64,000 nucleotides of DNA from Flavobacterium sp. SUN052 (lineage in GTDB: Bacteria > Bacteroidota > Bacteroidia > Flavobacteriales > Flavobacteriaceae): assembly GCF_028867935.1 (NCBI RefSeq), contig NZ_JAPQNS010000003.1:248001-312000 (forward strand), given 5' to 3'. Made by a program: the position numbers and the translations under genes. The notes beneath the pieces were generated by a model that saw only the letters and a program-made list of their open reading frames with translations, was not told the DNA's origin and searched no databases. Numbering within the stretch: the first letter of the stretch is position 1; each line of letters opens with the position of its first letter. Below, one piece after another: positions 52,602-61,368 of the stretch.

Positions 52602-53747
52602 CTAGTGTATTGCTTTTTCCATCACAATAAACGCCAGGGGTTGTTTGGGTAGGCCAAAATTCGGATCGTCGGCGGGAAAGGGGTGCGTTTCGCCGGTAGG
52701 CCGAAAGCCTCGCCGTTCGTAGAAGGCAACCAGTTCATGGCGCATGGGCAACACGGTCATCGTTATTTTCTGGCAATGATGATCATGGGCGTACTCTTCG
52801 GCGGCTTGCAATAATTGTTTGCCAATTCCTTTGACTTGGTTGTCTGGCGACACTGTTAACATACCCAGGTATAGCGAGTTGTCTTTCTTCTCTAGACAAA
52901 CGCAACCCAGCAGTTCCCCATCCTGTACATATTTCAGAATCGTGATCTTCGGATTCCGAATCATCTCCAGCAACAACGGTTCACTGGTTCGGATTCCATC
53001 CAGCAAATCAGCTTCTGTTGTCCATCCCCGACGGGAAGAGTCACCCCGGTAAGCACTGTTAACCAATTGATTGAGCCTCGCAATATCGTCTTCTACAGCC
53101 GGCAAAATCTGCGCCGTAGACATCAAATTATCCACTTTGGTTTTTAGATAGGAAATCACCACATTGAGCCCTTTTCGGTAGTGAACATTATTAGGAATAA
53201 CGATGTCAGCTTCAGCGCGATAAGGCTTAATGAATTGCTTGTAGGTCGGTTGAACGTGGTATTTCCAGCGGTACATTACATCGTCGAGGTCGTATCCGCG
53301 CTCCTCGGCATCGCGTTTCACACGACGTTCGAGTTTGATGCTATTTTTGGCATCAATAAAAATTTTCAGATCGAGCAGGTCAGCAATCTCCCGGAAATAA
53401 AACACAAAGATCCCCTCTACCACGATGATCGGTGCGGGCCGAAACGTCATGATCTTAGGCACCACGTTCGGGTTGTTAAAGGTGTATTCTAACTGCTTTA
53501 CAATGCCGCCCTCTCGAAGCTCCTGAATGTGTTGGGCATAACGGAGGTGATCGATTGTTTCGGGCAGATCGAAGTTATGAACACCCTGACTGTCAACGGC
53601 TATTGAGGCCAGATCCCGGTAATAATTATCCTGAGAAATAAGGCAAATCTGTTCTTCCGGAAAAGCGCTCATCAACTCATTGAGGAACGATGTTTTGCCC
53701 GATGCACTGCCGCCAGTAATACCGACGATAAACGGTTTGGTGTTCAT
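52602..53747 (-). CDS. Uridine kinase fused to GNAT acetyltransferase
   Basis: 381 aa from ATG 53747. Residues 1-205 are a uridine/cytidine kinase (P-loop GITGGSASGKTSF, SQDNYYRD, VEGIFVFYF, RRVKRDAEERG). Residues 210-381 are a GNAT N-acyltransferase with the acetyl-CoA loop SPDNQVKGIGKQLLQ and FYERRGFRPTGE. A single uninterrupted frame joins them at MSTAQILPAV. Salvages uridine to UMP; the acetyl acceptor is unknown. Preceded by a good promoter at 53752-53782 that leaves almost no leader. Confidence 0.87.
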   Translation of the reverse strand: MNTKPFIVGITGGSASGKTSFLNELMSAFPEEQICLISQDNYYRDLASIAVDSQGVHNFDLPETIDHLRYAQHIQELREGGIVKQLEYTFNNPNVVPKIMTFRPAPIIVVEGIFVFYFREIADLLDLKIFIDAKNSIKLERRVKRDAEERGYDLDDVMYRWKYHVQPTYKQFIKPYRAEADIVIPNNVHYRKGLNVVISYLKTKVDNLMSTAQILPAVEDDIARLNQLVNSAYRGDSSRRGWTTEADLLDGIRTSEPLLLEMIRNPKITILKYVQDGELLGCVCLEKKDNSLYLGMLTVSPDNQVKGIGKQLLQAAEEYAHDHHCQKITMTVLPMRHELVAFYERRGFRPTGETHPFPADDPNFGLPKQPLAFIVMEKAIH

Positions 53748-53751
53748 ACGG

Positions 53752-53782
53752 CAAAGATAGAGACAAGGAGTAAAGGCCACAA
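53752..53782 (-). promoter_or_regulatory. Promoter of the uridine kinase-GNAT gene
   Basis: TTG (53782-53780), 20 nt, TATCTTTG (53759-53752), ending 4 nt before the start codon, so the mRNA should be leaderless or nearly so. Its -33 end overlaps the U run of the terminator at 53781-53818. Confidence 0.7.
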
Positions 53783-53818
53783 AAAACCGGGCTAACGCAT
53801 TGCTGCACTAGCCCGGTT
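53781..53818 (-). terminator. Terminator of the PepSY-like lipoprotein gene
   Basis: AACCGGGCTA / TAGCCCGGTT stem with a 14-nt loop, followed on the minus strand by a U run. 40 bp beyond the stop at 53858. Confidence 0.8.
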
Positions 53819-53857
53819 CGTTTCAGATTTAGCTGTCAAATTAAGCAATCAAATAGA

Positions 53858-54727
53858 CTATATGGTTGGCTTCTGATTTTTAGTGCAGGTCATTTCTTGT
53901 TTGAACGCTCCATCAGCTCCAAATGATAAGCCAACATTGGTTCCATCGGCTTTCTTAATCCATACCAGATAACCACCATCTACGCTGCTCTTCGCTGCTT
54001 TGTTTATCGTGCTACCAGCATATGTCTTTGTAATATAGCTAGTAACACTAGCAGGCAATTCAGCCGTAGTGATGTCAACAAAGCTACCATGACCTTTACC
54101 TGGGCGTACAACCTCTTGTTTAAATGACCCATCGGCGTTGAACTCCAGTAACACTTTGCCAGATGTTGTCTTTACAAAAACAACATACAGTTTCTCAGCA
54201 TTCTGAGCCGCTCCGCTAATCGTTGAACTGGCATACTTGCTTGTTACGTAACTAGTAATCGTTGCGGGCAGTGAAGCGACGTCAATTGCTGTAAAGCTCT
54301 TTGGGCCACGCTCACCTGGGCCACCATGATCACCCGGTTTGCCTTTCGTACCTGGGCGGCCAGGACCCTGCATTAGGGCAACTTCCTGCTTGAATGCACC
54401 GTCTGCACCGAAAAGAAGTGCTTTGTGTTCTTTAGCCGCATTCTCGATAACGATTAACAGATTCCCGTCGGCGTCCTTACCCGCCCGATCAACTGTATAG
54501 CCTGCGTAGTTGCTGGAAATGTACGTTGTTACAGCCGCCGGAAGAGCGGAGGTAGAAACAGGCGTAATGGCACTGCCGCTTAATTGACCCGATGCCAGCG
54601 CACCAACGCGGGCAGCTCCCAGTAATTCATCCGTTGTTGTTGGGTCCACGGCATTGTTTGTGGAATTACAACTGTACAAACCTGCCAGTGACATGGCCAT
54701 CAAGCAAAACAAAAGGATCTTTTTCAT
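53858..54727 (-). CDS. Lipoprotein with three PepSY-like repeats and a collagen-like linker
   Basis: 289 aa from ATG 54727. Lipoprotein signal MKKILLFCLMAMSLAGLYSC (lipobox LYSC). Three similar units, each starting near ALPAAVTTYISSNYAGYTV / SLPATITSYVTSKYASST / ELPASVTSYITKTYAGST and ending near FGADGAFKQE, of the PepSY-like/DUF2874 fold. Between units 1 and 2 is GRPGTKGKPGDHGGPGERG, seven uninterrupted Gly-X-Y triplets with the next residues. Periplasmic or outer-membrane anchored; PepSY-like proteins often bind or inhibit peptidases. The linker is unusual. Confidence 0.85.
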   Translation of the reverse strand: MKKILLFCLMAMSLAGLYSCNSTNNAVDPTTTDELLGAARVGALASGQLSGSAITPVSTSALPAAVTTYISSNYAGYTVDRAGKDADGNLLIVIENAAKEHKALLFGADGAFKQEVALMQGPGRPGTKGKPGDHGGPGERGPKSFTAIDVASLPATITSYVTSKYASSTISGAAQNAEKLYVVFVKTTSGKVLLEFNADGSFKQEVVRPGKGHGSFVDITTAELPASVTSYITKTYAGSTINKAAKSSVDGGYLVWIKKADGTNVGLSFGADGAFKQEMTCTKNQKPTI

Positions 54728-54840
54728 GTAATTTAAATTGGCTTTATTGTGATTTGACAAGACACTCAGAATGGGTATTTGTTGTTCCCATCAGCCATTA
54801 CTTAGAAAGAATACATAGCGTTGCAGAAACATAAAAAAAG

Positions 54841-54894
54841 TTAAAGGGTGCCTCCGCCAGACATATCTGATAGTCTGACTGAGGCACCCTTTAA
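54841..54894. terminator. Bidirectional terminator
   Basis: 14-bp perfect outer stem TTAAAGGGTGCCTC / GAGGCACCCTTTAA with inner AGAC/GTCT pairs; 24 bp after the stop of the mandelate-racemase-like gene. Confidence 0.8.
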
Positions 54895-54917
54895 CGCAAT
54901 CGCTTTACAGATTTACC

Positions 54918-56435
54918 CTAGCTCCATTCGCGATCCCAGGAGTCGCGGGTATTCCACATATCGGTGGGAGCAAACCAGGTATTCCCTTTCTTGAGGAATG
55001 ACTTGGCAACGTCTTCATTCAGATCGACGCCCAGACCGGGCTTGTCGGGTACTCTCACAAATCCCTTATCAGCAATTGGTTTCAAGCCTGTCACGATGTC
55101 TTCCCACTTGTCAACGTCGACGCCGTGGTGTTCGAGCGCCACAAAGTTTTCGGTGGCTGCTGCACAATGCACGTTGGCCATCATGCAAATGGGTGATCCG
55201 GCAAAGTGCATGGCCATTGGAATGCCATTTTCTTCGGCATAATCACCAATCTTTTTGGTTTCCAGAATACCTCCCGACGACGCCAGATCGGGGTGAATCA
55301 TGTCCGTAGCCCGCTTGTCGATCAGTTTAACGAATTCCTCTTTGCCGAACATATCCTCGCCGGTGAGCGTGGGCGTTTCAATAGCATCCGAAATCTGTTT
55401 CCATTGATCGTAGTAAAACCAGGGCACCATATCTTCGAGCCAGGCCAGTCGGAAAGGCTCCATGGCTTTACCGATCTGAATAGCCGTGTTTACATCGAAA
55501 TGGCCAAAGTGGTCGGCAGCCAGTGGTGTTTCGTAGCCAACAATATCGCGTACTTTGCCCACATGTTCGACTAGGCGATCAAGTCCTTTTTTGGTGACCT
55601 GAATACGGGTAAACGGGTGGCGTGTATTGGCGTAGTTCCCGATTTTGCCAGGTTGTTGATCGTTATAAGCCTGTTTTACACTCCAGTTTTTGGCGTTCAC
55701 AAGCGTATCTTTTTCATCGGCCAGCATCCCGATACCGAAGTCCATTTTCATGAACGTGTAACCCGCGTCCCGACGTTTACTCATATTCACGGCAAACTCA
55801 TCGTAACTTTTGCCTTCCGGCGTGTCGGCATAAAGCCGAACATAATCGCGGTATTTTCCACCAAGCATCTGGTAAACAGGCACACCGTATGCCTTGCCCG
55901 CCAAATCCCAGAGTGCCATTTCTACCCCACAAACGCCACCGGCTGCCCGGCCCTGTCCACCAAAGGGTTTAATGATTTTAAATAATTGCTCAACATTGCA
56001 GGGGTTTTTGCCAAGCAACCGCGATTTGAGCATCAGGGCGTAATTGGCAGAAGCACCGTCTCGTACTTCACCCCAGCCTACCAGACCCTGGTTAGTATCG
56101 ATACGGATGATAGGGCTGGTGAAGGGGACACCCGATAAAATAGCTACCCGCAAGTCAGTAATGCGAAGGTCAGATGGCTTCGAGTCACGGGACACCCGTT
56201 GTGTAATAAATTCGAGTTCGCGCTCTGGCTGCTTGTCGAATGCTAGGCCCAATGACAAACCACCCAACATGGATTTTTGCATGAATGAGCGCCGGTCGGT
56301 GGTTGCAAGGCGGTTGGTGCGGTCCGGTGATCCGGCTGTTTTTGAAGCGGTTGAGTGCTGTGATTGACCCTGAACAGGTAAATTGGGGTCAACCATGCCA
56401 GGGGGAAGTTTGAAACGGTCTAGGATCGATTTCAT
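54918..56435 (-). CDS. Mandelate racemase/muconate lactonizing family enzyme with Tat-like signal
   Basis: 505 aa from ATG 56435. Long N-terminus with a twin-arginine motif DRRSFMQKSMLGGLSLGLAF about residue 43, suggesting export after folding. Enolase-superfamily barrel: KxK-like FMKMDFG, metal ligands in AADHFGHFD, WLEDMVPW and LTGEDMFG, and MIHPDLASSGGI. Family catalyses proton abstraction next to a carboxylate; sugar-acid dehydration (galactonate dehydratase type) is most likely but the substrate is not fixed. Chromosomal catabolic gene. Confidence 0.85.
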   Translation of the reverse strand: MKSILDRFKLPPGMVDPNLPVQGQSQHSTASKTAGSPDRTNRLATTDRRSFMQKSMLGGLSLGLAFDKQPERELEFITQRVSRDSKPSDLRITDLRVAILSGVPFTSPIIRIDTNQGLVGWGEVRDGASANYALMLKSRLLGKNPCNVEQLFKIIKPFGGQGRAAGGVCGVEMALWDLAGKAYGVPVYQMLGGKYRDYVRLYADTPEGKSYDEFAVNMSKRRDAGYTFMKMDFGIGMLADEKDTLVNAKNWSVKQAYNDQQPGKIGNYANTRHPFTRIQVTKKGLDRLVEHVGKVRDIVGYETPLAADHFGHFDVNTAIQIGKAMEPFRLAWLEDMVPWFYYDQWKQISDAIETPTLTGEDMFGKEEFVKLIDKRATDMIHPDLASSGGILETKKIGDYAEENGIPMAMHFAGSPICMMANVHCAAATENFVALEHHGVDVDKWEDIVTGLKPIADKGFVRVPDKPGLGVDLNEDVAKSFLKKGNTWFAPTDMWNTRDSWDREWS

Positions 56436-56583
56436 GAGAATGAAAGTCAAGGTTCTGATTCATTCACAAAATCAGTACTTCGTGCTGATTTACTGCCTTT
56501 TGGTCGAAATACTAAACGGGTGGTTCAGCTAAGAAACGAGTTTTGGTTTTAGTCACGGATTTAGAGAAGCTGACAAAAAGAAT

Positions 56584-56637
56584 AGCGTAACAACAGAATA
56601 CCCGGCCAACATCGGTCGGGCATTCTGTTGTTACGCT
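56584..56637. terminator. Long terminator hairpin
   Basis: About 20-bp stem AGCGTAACAACAGAAT..CCCG / CGGG..ATTCTGTTGTTACGCT, 35 bp beyond the fasciclin gene stop. Confidence 0.75.
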
Positions 56638-56671
56638 GAATCAGAAAAATCGTAATCAGAACCAATTGTGT

Positions 56672-57226
56672 TTACTGTGGCATCAACACGGTGTCGATAA
56701 CGTGAATTACGCCGTTTGATTGGTTCACGTCGGCGATTGTAACGGTTGACATACCACCTTTGGCATCTGTAAGTATCAGTTTTTTGCCCTTCACAGTAGC
56801 GGTTAGATCGCCACCTCCTACAGTTTTCAGTGTTGCTTTTCCGCCACCGTCTTTTACTGCTTTCATCAGGTCAGCTGCGCTCATTTTGCCAGCCACTACG
56901 TGGTAGGTCAAAATGCCTGTCAACGTAGCTTTGTTTTCTGGCTTAACCAGGGTGGTCACGGTGCCTTCTGGTAATTTGCCAAACGCCTTGTCTGTTGGGG
57001 CGAATACGGTAAATGGACCGGGACCTGAGAGTGTTTCTACTAAACCCGCTGCTTTAACTGCGGCAACAAGTGTTGTATGATCTTTGGAGTTTACAGCATT
57101 CTCAATGATGTTTTTTGATGGGTACATGGGGGCACCACCTACCGTCACTGTTTTTTCCTGAGCAACTGCAAACTGGCCAACTAAAAGCATGGCAATAAGT
57201 GTGTACGCGAATTTTAACGTCTTCAT
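56672..57226 (-). CDS. Secreted fasciclin-domain protein
   Basis: 184 aa. Signal peptide MKTLKFAYTLIAMLLVGQFA ending at VAQ; one fasciclin domain (FTVFAPTDKAFGKLPEGTV, LTYHVVAGKMSAADL, NGVIHVIDTVLMP). Cell-surface or periplasmic adhesion-type protein, common in Bacteroidota. Single-gene unit with its own terminator. Confidence 0.92.
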   Translation of the reverse strand: MKTLKFAYTLIAMLLVGQFAVAQEKTVTVGGAPMYPSKNIIENAVNSKDHTTLVAAVKAAGLVETLSGPGPFTVFAPTDKAFGKLPEGTVTTLVKPENKATLTGILTYHVVAGKMSAADLMKAVKDGGGKATLKTVGGGDLTATVKGKKLILTDAKGGMSTVTIADVNQSNGVIHVIDTVLMPQ

Positions 57227-57330
57227 GTATTTTTAGTCTATTAGTGAAATGAATGATTGTTGTTAACCAATCTACATGAAGACTTACGGTTTAACTAAGA
57301 TGTTTGGATTTCAGTAAGTTAAAAAATAAA

Positions 57331-58713
57331 TTAAAATGGCCATTGCTGTCGAACCCGTGCCGAGATCAGGAAGGCTACTACGCCGAGGGCAATCACCACC
57401 AGCCCTGATAGCATAAACGAGAGGCCTGTAGACACGAAAATAAAGAGCCAAACACCTACCGCCAGTATGATGGGTAATGGGTAAAGCGGCATTCGAAAAG
57501 GGAATGAATCAGCGGCTTTTCGGCGGTGCAGTAGCCATAACCCAACGGCTTGCCCCACAAACTGAATCACAATACGCATGGCCAGAATGGCCGTGATGAC
57601 ATCTGCTAATCGGAACAGCAAGCTGAATATAAATGCCAGTCCGCCCAGAAACAGTAACGAGACATACGGAAACTGCCGGGTGGGGTGTAAGCGGGCGAAG
57701 ATGGAAAAAAACTGCCCATCAACGGCCGCTGCATAGGGCACGCGGGAGTAGCCGAGCAAGACCGCAAACAGCGACGAAAAGGCTACCATAAGTACCATCC
57801 CCGTGGCGATTTTAGCGGCCTGAGGACCGTAGGCGGCTTCGATTACACTGCTCACAATGAACTGACTTTTTTGCGCTTCCTGCCACGGAATAACGCTTAC
57901 TACACTGATATTCAGCAATAGATACAGGATGGCAATTCCTGTAATGGAAAGGAAAATGCTGACCGGAATATTGCGGCCCGGCTGTCGGATTTCGGAGCCA
58001 AGGTGGCACACATTATAGTAGCCCAGATAGCAATAAATAGTTTTAACAGAGGCTGCTCCCAAACCCGCAGCCCACCAGCCATTGCCCGCTGGAGTGGGCG
58101 CTGTGGCCCCCGAAATAACGTCGCCAATCGGTACGGTGGCGTGCGTTAATCCGCCAATAATGATCCAACCGAGGGTCAATAAAACAGCGGCCCAGAGTAC
58201 CATGCCAATACGCCCGATCGAGTCGATTTTTCGGTATAACAGGCTAATAACGATCAGCACGGCCACGCCCGAAACAAGCTTGCGCTGCCAGTCGTCTAGT
58301 GGAACGAGATACGAGAAATATTGGGCAAAGCCGATCGAGCCTGAGGCCACCACCAGGGGGGCCTGAATAAGTGTTTGCCAGACGTATAGAAATGAAAGTA
58401 ACTTTCCCCAGCGCTGCTCGCCATAAGCGATTTTCAGGAAGTTGTAACTTCCTCCCGCCAGCGGATAGGCTGCCCCCAACTCGGCCCAGATAAACGCGTC
58501 GATAAACGAGATAAGGGCACCCAGCACCCATGCCCAGATAAACTGCGGGCCACCAATAATCTGGATAACCAGCGGCAGCACCACAAAAGGCCCGATACCA
58601 ACCATGTCGATCATGTTCAGGGCGGTGCCCTGCGCTAAACTGAGGCTTCGGGGAAGTGCTTCGGTTGAACTGGTATGCGCGGTGGGTTGATCAGAATTAG
58701 TAGAGTTTATCAA
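57331..58713 (-). CDS. APC-superfamily amino acid permease
   Basis: 460 aa, about 12 membrane helices. N-terminal signature LSLAQGTALNMIDMVGIGPF, then GGPQFIWAWVLGALISFIDA and a Ser/Gly-rich loop YPLAGGSYNFLKIAYG. Proton- or sodium-coupled transport of amino acids or amines. No adjacent enzyme to hint at the substrate. GTG or ATG choice not an issue (ATG 58713). Confidence 0.9.
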   Translation of the reverse strand: MINSTNSDQPTAHTSSTEALPRSLSLAQGTALNMIDMVGIGPFVVLPLVIQIIGGPQFIWAWVLGALISFIDAFIWAELGAAYPLAGGSYNFLKIAYGEQRWGKLLSFLYVWQTLIQAPLVVASGSIGFAQYFSYLVPLDDWQRKLVSGVAVLIVISLLYRKIDSIGRIGMVLWAAVLLTLGWIIIGGLTHATVPIGDVISGATAPTPAGNGWWAAGLGAASVKTIYCYLGYYNVCHLGSEIRQPGRNIPVSIFLSITGIAILYLLLNISVVSVIPWQEAQKSQFIVSSVIEAAYGPQAAKIATGMVLMVAFSSLFAVLLGYSRVPYAAAVDGQFFSIFARLHPTRQFPYVSLLFLGGLAFIFSLLFRLADVITAILAMRIVIQFVGQAVGLWLLHRRKAADSFPFRMPLYPLPIILAVGVWLFIFVSTGLSFMLSGLVVIALGVVAFLISARVRQQWPF

Positions 58714-58925
58714 GTGAATTGGGGATGAGAGGGTGAAGTCTGCAAGAGTCTAGCTGTTAATCAAAGTAGCATAAAGCACCGATTAGTTCCTGGTAGACAG
58801 GTCCTTGTTGGGCCTTCCTGGATCGCGTAATAGGTTAATGCTCGATCTTTCTATTTAAGCCAACAATTCGTATAGACTATGGTTAATAATATACAATTAT
58901 TTTAAGAATGTAACTCTCAACGATC

Positions 58926-59294
58926 ATGAAAAAAATCATAATGCCAGCTGCAATGGCTCTGTTCCTCGGGTTTACCGTTGGAGCTAACGCTCAACAAGGC
59001 AACTCAAGCAACTCATTACCCGGCACCAGCACTGGAGGAGGCCAGGGAACCGAAAGTACGACACCTCAGCAGGGAACTCCCGATAACAGTCGGCAGAGTA
59101 ACCGACAGGGCTCCACTAATATCTATAGCACCTCGAAGCAATCTGGAACCACCCAGAGTACAACCAGTAACGTGGAGAAAAAGACCATGGGACAGAAAAA
59201 ACAGGCATCGAATAGTGGCATGATGAATAATGGTAGCCAGTCGAAGGCTGTGAAAAGAACAACCAGAACAAAATCGTCAACAACAACAAACTAA
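58926..59294 (+). CDS. Secreted low-complexity protein
   Basis: 122 aa. Signal peptide MKKIIMPAAMALFLGFTVGA ending at NAQ; the rest is Ser/Thr/Gln/Asn/Gly-rich without a fold. Paired with the similar gene 7 nt downstream. Probably an intrinsically disordered envelope or stress protein; such pairs occur in Spirosoma-type genomes. Confidence 0.7.
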   Translation: MKKIIMPAAMALFLGFTVGANAQQGNSSNSLPGTSTGGGQGTESTTPQQGTPDNSRQSNRQGSTNIYSTSKQSGTTQSTTSNVEKKTMGQKKQASNSGMMNNGSQSKAVKRTTRTKSSTTTN

Positions 59295-59301
59295 AGACAG
59301 T

Positions 59302-59772
59302 ATGAAATTATCAGTCATTGTAACAGCCTTGCTTGTGAGTGCATCGTTGGGCGTTTTCGCTCAGAATCCAACGAACACAAACAAAACAACCAACGGAACG
59401 ACTTCTAGTACTGACCAGAAAGCTACTGGTTCGGCAGAGGGTTTAAAGCGTAAAGGAAATGGGCAGGAAAGCCCCAAAATGAAATCGGGTGTGAGCCGTA
59501 GCGGTAACAGCAACCTCTCGCCAACCGGCCCGACAAATACGCAGGGCAGCACATCGGAAGGTTCGGGCAGTGTTAAATCGACGGGCGGAGCCACCGGCAG
59601 CGGTACCCGGCAGGCGACCAGTGGCGTGAAAGGGGCACAAAATGCCCGTAACAACACGGCCAATGACGGTGGCACTACGGGACCAGGTGCAACAAGGGGC
59701 GGAAATCGCTCTCCAGAACCCAAAAAGGCGTCAACCGATAAAGCTTCAACTGGTACAAAGTCAGGAAATTAG
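59302..59772 (+). CDS. Secreted low-complexity protein
   Basis: 156 aa. Signal peptide MKLSVIVTALLVSASLGVFA then QNPTNTNKTTNG; Thr/Gly/Ser/Lys-rich, disordered. Same operon as 58926-59294 and same composition, so likely a paralogue by duplication. Followed by a strong terminator (59779-59850). Confidence 0.7.
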   Translation: MKLSVIVTALLVSASLGVFAQNPTNTNKTTNGTTSSTDQKATGSAEGLKRKGNGQESPKMKSGVSRSGNSNLSPTGPTNTQGSTSEGSGSVKSTGGATGSGTRQATSGVKGAQNARNNTANDGGTTGPGATRGGNRSPEPKKASTDKASTGTKSGN

Positions 59773-59778
59773 TTATAA

Positions 59779-59850
59779 AAAAAAGAGGTGGGTCTAGGTT
59801 TTGCGGAGGTGTTTAATTCTCGCCACAAAAGCTATACCCACCTCTTTTTT
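59779..59850. terminator. Bidirectional terminator between convergent genes
   Basis: AAAAAGAGGTGGGT (59780-59793) pairs with ACCCACCTCTTTTT (59836-59849), with A and T runs at the outer ends, closing both the low-complexity operon and the OYE gene. Confidence 0.8.
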
Positions 59851-60940
59851 AAGCTGTTACTTCTTCCAAAGCAGGATAGTCCGTATAGCCTTTTTCGCCA
59901 GGCGTGTAGAACGTTGAGAAATCAGGCTGGTTCAACGCTGCACCTGATTGGAAGCGCTCCACTAAATCGGGGTTGGCAATAAACGGTCGACCAAAAGCAA
60001 CCAAATCCGCTTTGCCGCTTTGTAGAGCTTCTTCGGCCGTTTCGGCGGTATAGCCACCACTCAGAATCAGAATACCCTTGTAGTGTTCACGAATGGCTTC
60101 CTTAATTTCAGGGGCTACAGCTGGTGCACCCATGCTGGCGTGGTCAACAAGGTGAACATAAATCACATGGTCGTTCAGTTTCTCGGCCAGGTAGTTATAC
60201 ATGGCATCATAAGCCACATCATAAGGCATGTCGTTAAATACGCCGTACGGTGAAAGGCGGATACCTGTTCTCTCTTTGCCAATAGCGGCAGAAACGGCTT
60301 CGGCCACTTCAAGAGCAAATCGGGCGTTGTTTTCATGGCTGCCACCGTATTCGTCGGTGCGCTGATTGGACGTACTCCGCAAAAATTGCTCAATCAGGTA
60401 GCCATTGGCGCCGTGCAATTCAATACCGTCGAAACCGGCATCAATCGCATTTTTTGCGGCTGTTACGAACTCCTGAATTACTGCTTTTACCTCATTGGTT
60501 GTATAAGCGCGGGGCGTTGGCTGATCCTGCATTCCCTGCGTATCCGTGTAGATCTGCCCGGCGGCAGCTACCGCTGATGGAGCCAGAACTTCGGTTCCTT
60601 CGTGCATATTGGCAGAGTGGCCAATGCGACCTGTGTGCATGAGTTGGGCGAAAATCCGTCCGCCTTTGGCATGAACGGCATCAGTTATTTTTTTCCAGCC
60701 CGCCACTTGCTCTGTTGTGTACAAGCCCGGTACCCTGGCGTAGCCGTTGCCGTTGGGCGAAGGGGCAATACCTTCGGTGATGAGGAGGCCTGCCGACGCG
60801 CGTTGCGCATAATAGGTGGCCATAATGTCGGTAACCTCGTGATTTGCAGTGGCCCGGTTACGGGTCATGGGTGCCATCACAATATGGTTTGATAAGGTTA
60901 GGTTGCCCAATTGGGCGGGCTCAAAAAGCTGAGTTGCCAT
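59849..60940 (-). CDS. Old yellow enzyme family flavin oxidoreductase (alkene reductase)
   Basis: 363 aa from ATG 60940. FMN-dependent TIM barrel: LSNHIVMAPMTRNRA, FAQLMHTGRIGHSAN, FDGIELHGANGYLIEQFLRS, SNQRTDEYGG, and GFMN-binding ILSGGYTAETAEEAL with VAFGRPFIANPDL. Reduces activated C=C bonds using NAD(P)H. 74 bp downstream of an ArsR-type regulator on the same strand, likely its repressor. Confidence 0.92.
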   Translation of the reverse strand: MATQLFEPAQLGNLTLSNHIVMAPMTRNRATANHEVTDIMATYYAQRASAGLLITEGIAPSPNGNGYARVPGLYTTEQVAGWKKITDAVHAKGGRIFAQLMHTGRIGHSANMHEGTEVLAPSAVAAAGQIYTDTQGMQDQPTPRAYTTNEVKAVIQEFVTAAKNAIDAGFDGIELHGANGYLIEQFLRSTSNQRTDEYGGSHENNARFALEVAEAVSAAIGKERTGIRLSPYGVFNDMPYDVAYDAMYNYLAEKLNDHVIYVHLVDHASMGAPAVAPEIKEAIREHYKGILILSGGYTAETAEEALQSGKADLVAFGRPFIANPDLVERFQSGAALNQPDFSTFYTPGEKGYTDYPALEEVTA

Positions 60941-61014
60941 AATGATTGGTTTGGTACGATTCTGATCTAAAACCCATCCAATCATTTAAAAGTTTAAATG
61001 TATTTTGAGAAATT

Positions 61015-61284
61015 TTAGCCGAGGGTTTTCAGGAAATCGCCCAAATCGCTCAAGGTTTGTTTGTTCAGGCGCAGAAACAAGTTGCGCCCTTCTTTTTGAG
61101 CATCGACCAATCCGCTGTCTGTCAGTAGCTTTACGTGATGTGATACACATGGCTGCGACAATCCGGTCAACTCTTGTACATCGGAGTTGGTCAAGGTGCC
61201 TTTTTCAGCCAACTGCATCAGAATGGATAAACGATATTTATCCGCAATGGCTCCGGTTGCTTTCTCAATATTCTTCGGCTCCAT
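61015..61284 (-). CDS. ArsR-like winged-helix regulator
   Basis: 89 aa winged helix: KYRLSILMQLAEKGTLTNSD, LSQPCVSHHVKLLTDSGLVD, KEGRNLFLRLN. One Cys in the recognition region (LSQPCVSHH) could sense thiol-reactive electrophiles, fitting the enone-reducing OYE gene downstream. Divergent from the CotH gene (84 bp). Confidence 0.85.
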   Translation of the reverse strand: MEPKNIEKATGAIADKYRLSILMQLAEKGTLTNSDVQELTGLSQPCVSHHVKLLTDSGLVDAQKEGRNLFLRLNKQTLSDLGDFLKTLG

Positions 61285-61368
61285 GTTAGTAGTAAATTCA
61301 AGGAAATTGATTCACCAAAAATACAGTCAAACAGGGGATAATCTGACTTTTGCCGTATTTTTATAGGT

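Noticed and set aside
59361..59723. 120-codon minus-strand Pro/Val-rich ORF
   Set aside because: Shadow of the low-complexity secreted protein on the plus strand.
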